Shown: piece after piece, positions 62,991-64,000 of the stretch
How positions within the stretch are numbered: position 1 is the first letter of the stretch
Layout: every line of letters begins with the position of its first letter
Assembly: GCF_902498195.1 (NCBI RefSeq)
Contig: NZ_CABVIY010000004.1
Span: forward strand, 248,001 to 312,000
Length of the DNA: 64,000 nucleotides
From: Pseudomonas fluorescens
Lineage (GTDB): Bacteria; Pseudomonadota; Gammaproteobacteria; Pseudomonadales; Pseudomonadaceae
Reading direction: 5' to 3'
Position numbers and translations under genes: made by a program
The notes under the pieces: model-generated
What the model was told of the DNA's origin: nothing
Seen by the model: the letters and a program-made list of their open reading frames with translations, nothing else
The model's database searches: none

Positions 62991-63191
62991 TCAAAACCCG
63001 GCGGCCTGGCCGACCAGGTTTTCCTGCACGCCAGCCACCAGGTGCAGTGGCACCTGCTGCGGGTTTTCCGGACACGAGATTTCAAAACCGCCCACGATCT
63101 GAAGCTGTCGCTCACTCAAACCGGTCGCCTCCTCTTGTTTTTCCCTGGCCATTCTCGCGTGGTTCGCTGCGATTTCATTAAGAGTTGACAC
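62991..63191 (-). CDS. Small protein, unknown
   Basis: 66 residues from a GTG at 63191 with CCGGAGATG 9 bases upstream, better than an ATG at 63215. VSTLNEIAANHARMAREKQEE is helical, then CPENPQQVPLHLVAG. Convergent with the previous gene. No family recognised. Confidence 0.55.
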   Translation of the reverse strand: MSTLNEIAANHARMAREKQEEATGLSERQLQIVGGFEISCPENPQQVPLHLVAGVQENLVGQAAGF

Positions 63192-63374
63192 GTTACATCT
63201 CCGGTGACTGACCAAGCGTACTGCTGGAGTCCTTAAGCGTTAGTTTGAAGTGCTGCCGTGTCAGAATTATGTCGTTCTGGGGCCGCTACGACCGCCTGTG
63301 CAAGCCGTAAGCCAAGCATGGCTGCCAATCGCGCCCCAGGTTTGCCTTTGCGACGAAAGGTGGTGCGGTCCGTC

Positions 63375-64000
63375 TTATGGCTTCCAGATCGCAACGTCCT
63401 TGGCATCCACGGTCTTGGGCAACAAGCCGGCCGCAAAGAAGGCGTCGGCGATTTTCTGCTGTTCACCCAACTGATCGAGCTTTACCGGCTGCACCTGGTA
63501 GCTGCGATGGGTGTTGGCGCTTTCGACGGTTTCCACCCCAAGGTTGCCCCACAATGGGCTGAGCACCTGGGCCGCTTCACGGGGATTGGTTTTGATCCAT
63601 TCACCGGTTTTGTGCAGCTGGTCGTACACCACCTTGAGGACCTGCGGGTGCGTCTTGGCGTAGCTGTCGCTGGTCAGGTAGTAGCGTTTGTAGCTGGCCA
63701 GGCCTTCGCCGTCCGCCAGGGTGCGGGTCGGCAGTTGCCGCTGCGCGCTGGTGAGGAAGGGTTCCCAGGTGACCCAGGCGTCGACCTTGTTGTTCTCGAA
63801 GGCCGCGCGGCCATCGGCGGGCGACAGGTAAGCCGGCTTGATGTCGGAGAACTGCAGGCCGGCCTTGTTCAGGGCGGCGATCAACAGGTAGTGGGAGCCG
63901 GCCGCCTTGGTTACCGCGACGGTCTTGCCTTTCAAATCCGCCAATTGCTGCAGCGACGAATCCTTATGCACGACGATGGCCTGGGCGGACGGGGAAGCCG
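63375..64000 (-). CDS. Aliphatic sulfonate/taurine-type ABC binding protein (partial)
   Basis: The C-terminal 208 residues; the N-terminus lies beyond the window end. LADLKGKTVAVTKAAGSHYLL, YLSPADGRAAFENNKVDAWVTWEPF and YYLTSDSYAKTHPQVL are the pattern of SsuA/TauA/NrtA-type solute-binding proteins. The frame is open to base 64,000. The ligand (sulfonate, sulfate ester or similar) cannot be told from this part. Confidence 0.85.
   Translation of the reverse strand, partial: ASPSAQAIVVHKDSSLQQLADLKGKTVAVTKAAGSHYLLIAALNKAGLQFSDIKPAYLSPADGRAAFENNKVDAWVTWEPFLTSAQRQLPTRTLADGEGLASYKRYYLTSDSYAKTHPQVLKVVYDQLHKTGEWIKTNPREAAQVLSPLWGNLGVETVESANTHRSYQVQPVKLDQLGEQQKIADAFFAAGLLPKTVDAKDVAIWKP

Overview
The window is a chromosomal segment of a Pseudomonas, most likely of the fluorescens group. 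The signs are the codon use, the GTGGGAGCGGGCTTGCTCGC type of REP doublet found three times between genes at 51-58 kb, and the pseudomonad-type inositol catabolic cluster at 47-62 kb. This placement is an inference; no marker gene such as 16S rRNA is present.

Bases 1 to about 33,900 are the late half of a tailed prophage whose left end (integrase, repressor, replication) lies outside the window. In order it carries acidic small proteins, a HicBA toxin-antitoxin module, a holin-like membrane protein, a metallopeptidase, terminase small and large subunits, portal, MuF-like head protein, scaffold, capsid, connector and neck proteins, tail tube, a tail chaperone pair joined by a probable -1 frameshift, a long tape measure, an Asp-box fibre protein, an accessory fibre protein and an NlpC-like protein. 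A SleB-type endolysin and nested Rz/Rz1 spanins follow, then a right-end set of accessory genes including a YedK-type SOS peptidase and a gene with a LexA box. Three accessory insertions sit inside the tail and lysis modules: a translationally coupled unknown + DUF6575-like gene pair (13.9-15.4 kb), a P22 immI-like block (Mnt-like and Arc-like repressors, BRO-type antirepressor, KilA-N protein; 15.8-18.1 kb), and a DUF4214 protein (28.2-29.1 kb).

From 33.9 to 42.9 kb there is mixed accessory DNA: a glutathione-independent formaldehyde dehydrogenase-like enzyme, two short-chain dehydrogenases, an AraC regulator, and an AT-rich two-gene operon (AAA ATPase plus DUF4435 protein) that matches the architecture of the PARIS (AriA-AriB) anti-phage defence system. 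The segment ends at 42,844-42,891 with what looks like the displaced 3' part of a tRNA-Pro(GGG) gene followed by its own terminator. This marks the right attachment site of an integrated element whose intact tRNA should lie to the left of the window.

From 43.3 to 47.2 kb are chromosomal genes: a tandem universal stress protein and three exported proteins of unknown or DUF3016 type.

From 47.3 to 62.5 kb is a near-complete myo-inositol utilisation locus: a Gfo/Idh/MocA dehydrogenase and the RpiR-type regulator on the minus strand, then iolC-DUF2090, iolE, iolB, an IolI/IolH-like isomerase, iolD, iolG, an IolW-like dehydrogenase and a three-gene sugar ABC transporter. Palindromes of the form TGGAA-N6-TTCCA in three intergenic regions are likely IolR operators. 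No iolA/mmsA is present in the window. The window closes with two small genes and the C-terminal part of a sulfonate/taurine-type ABC solute-binding protein.
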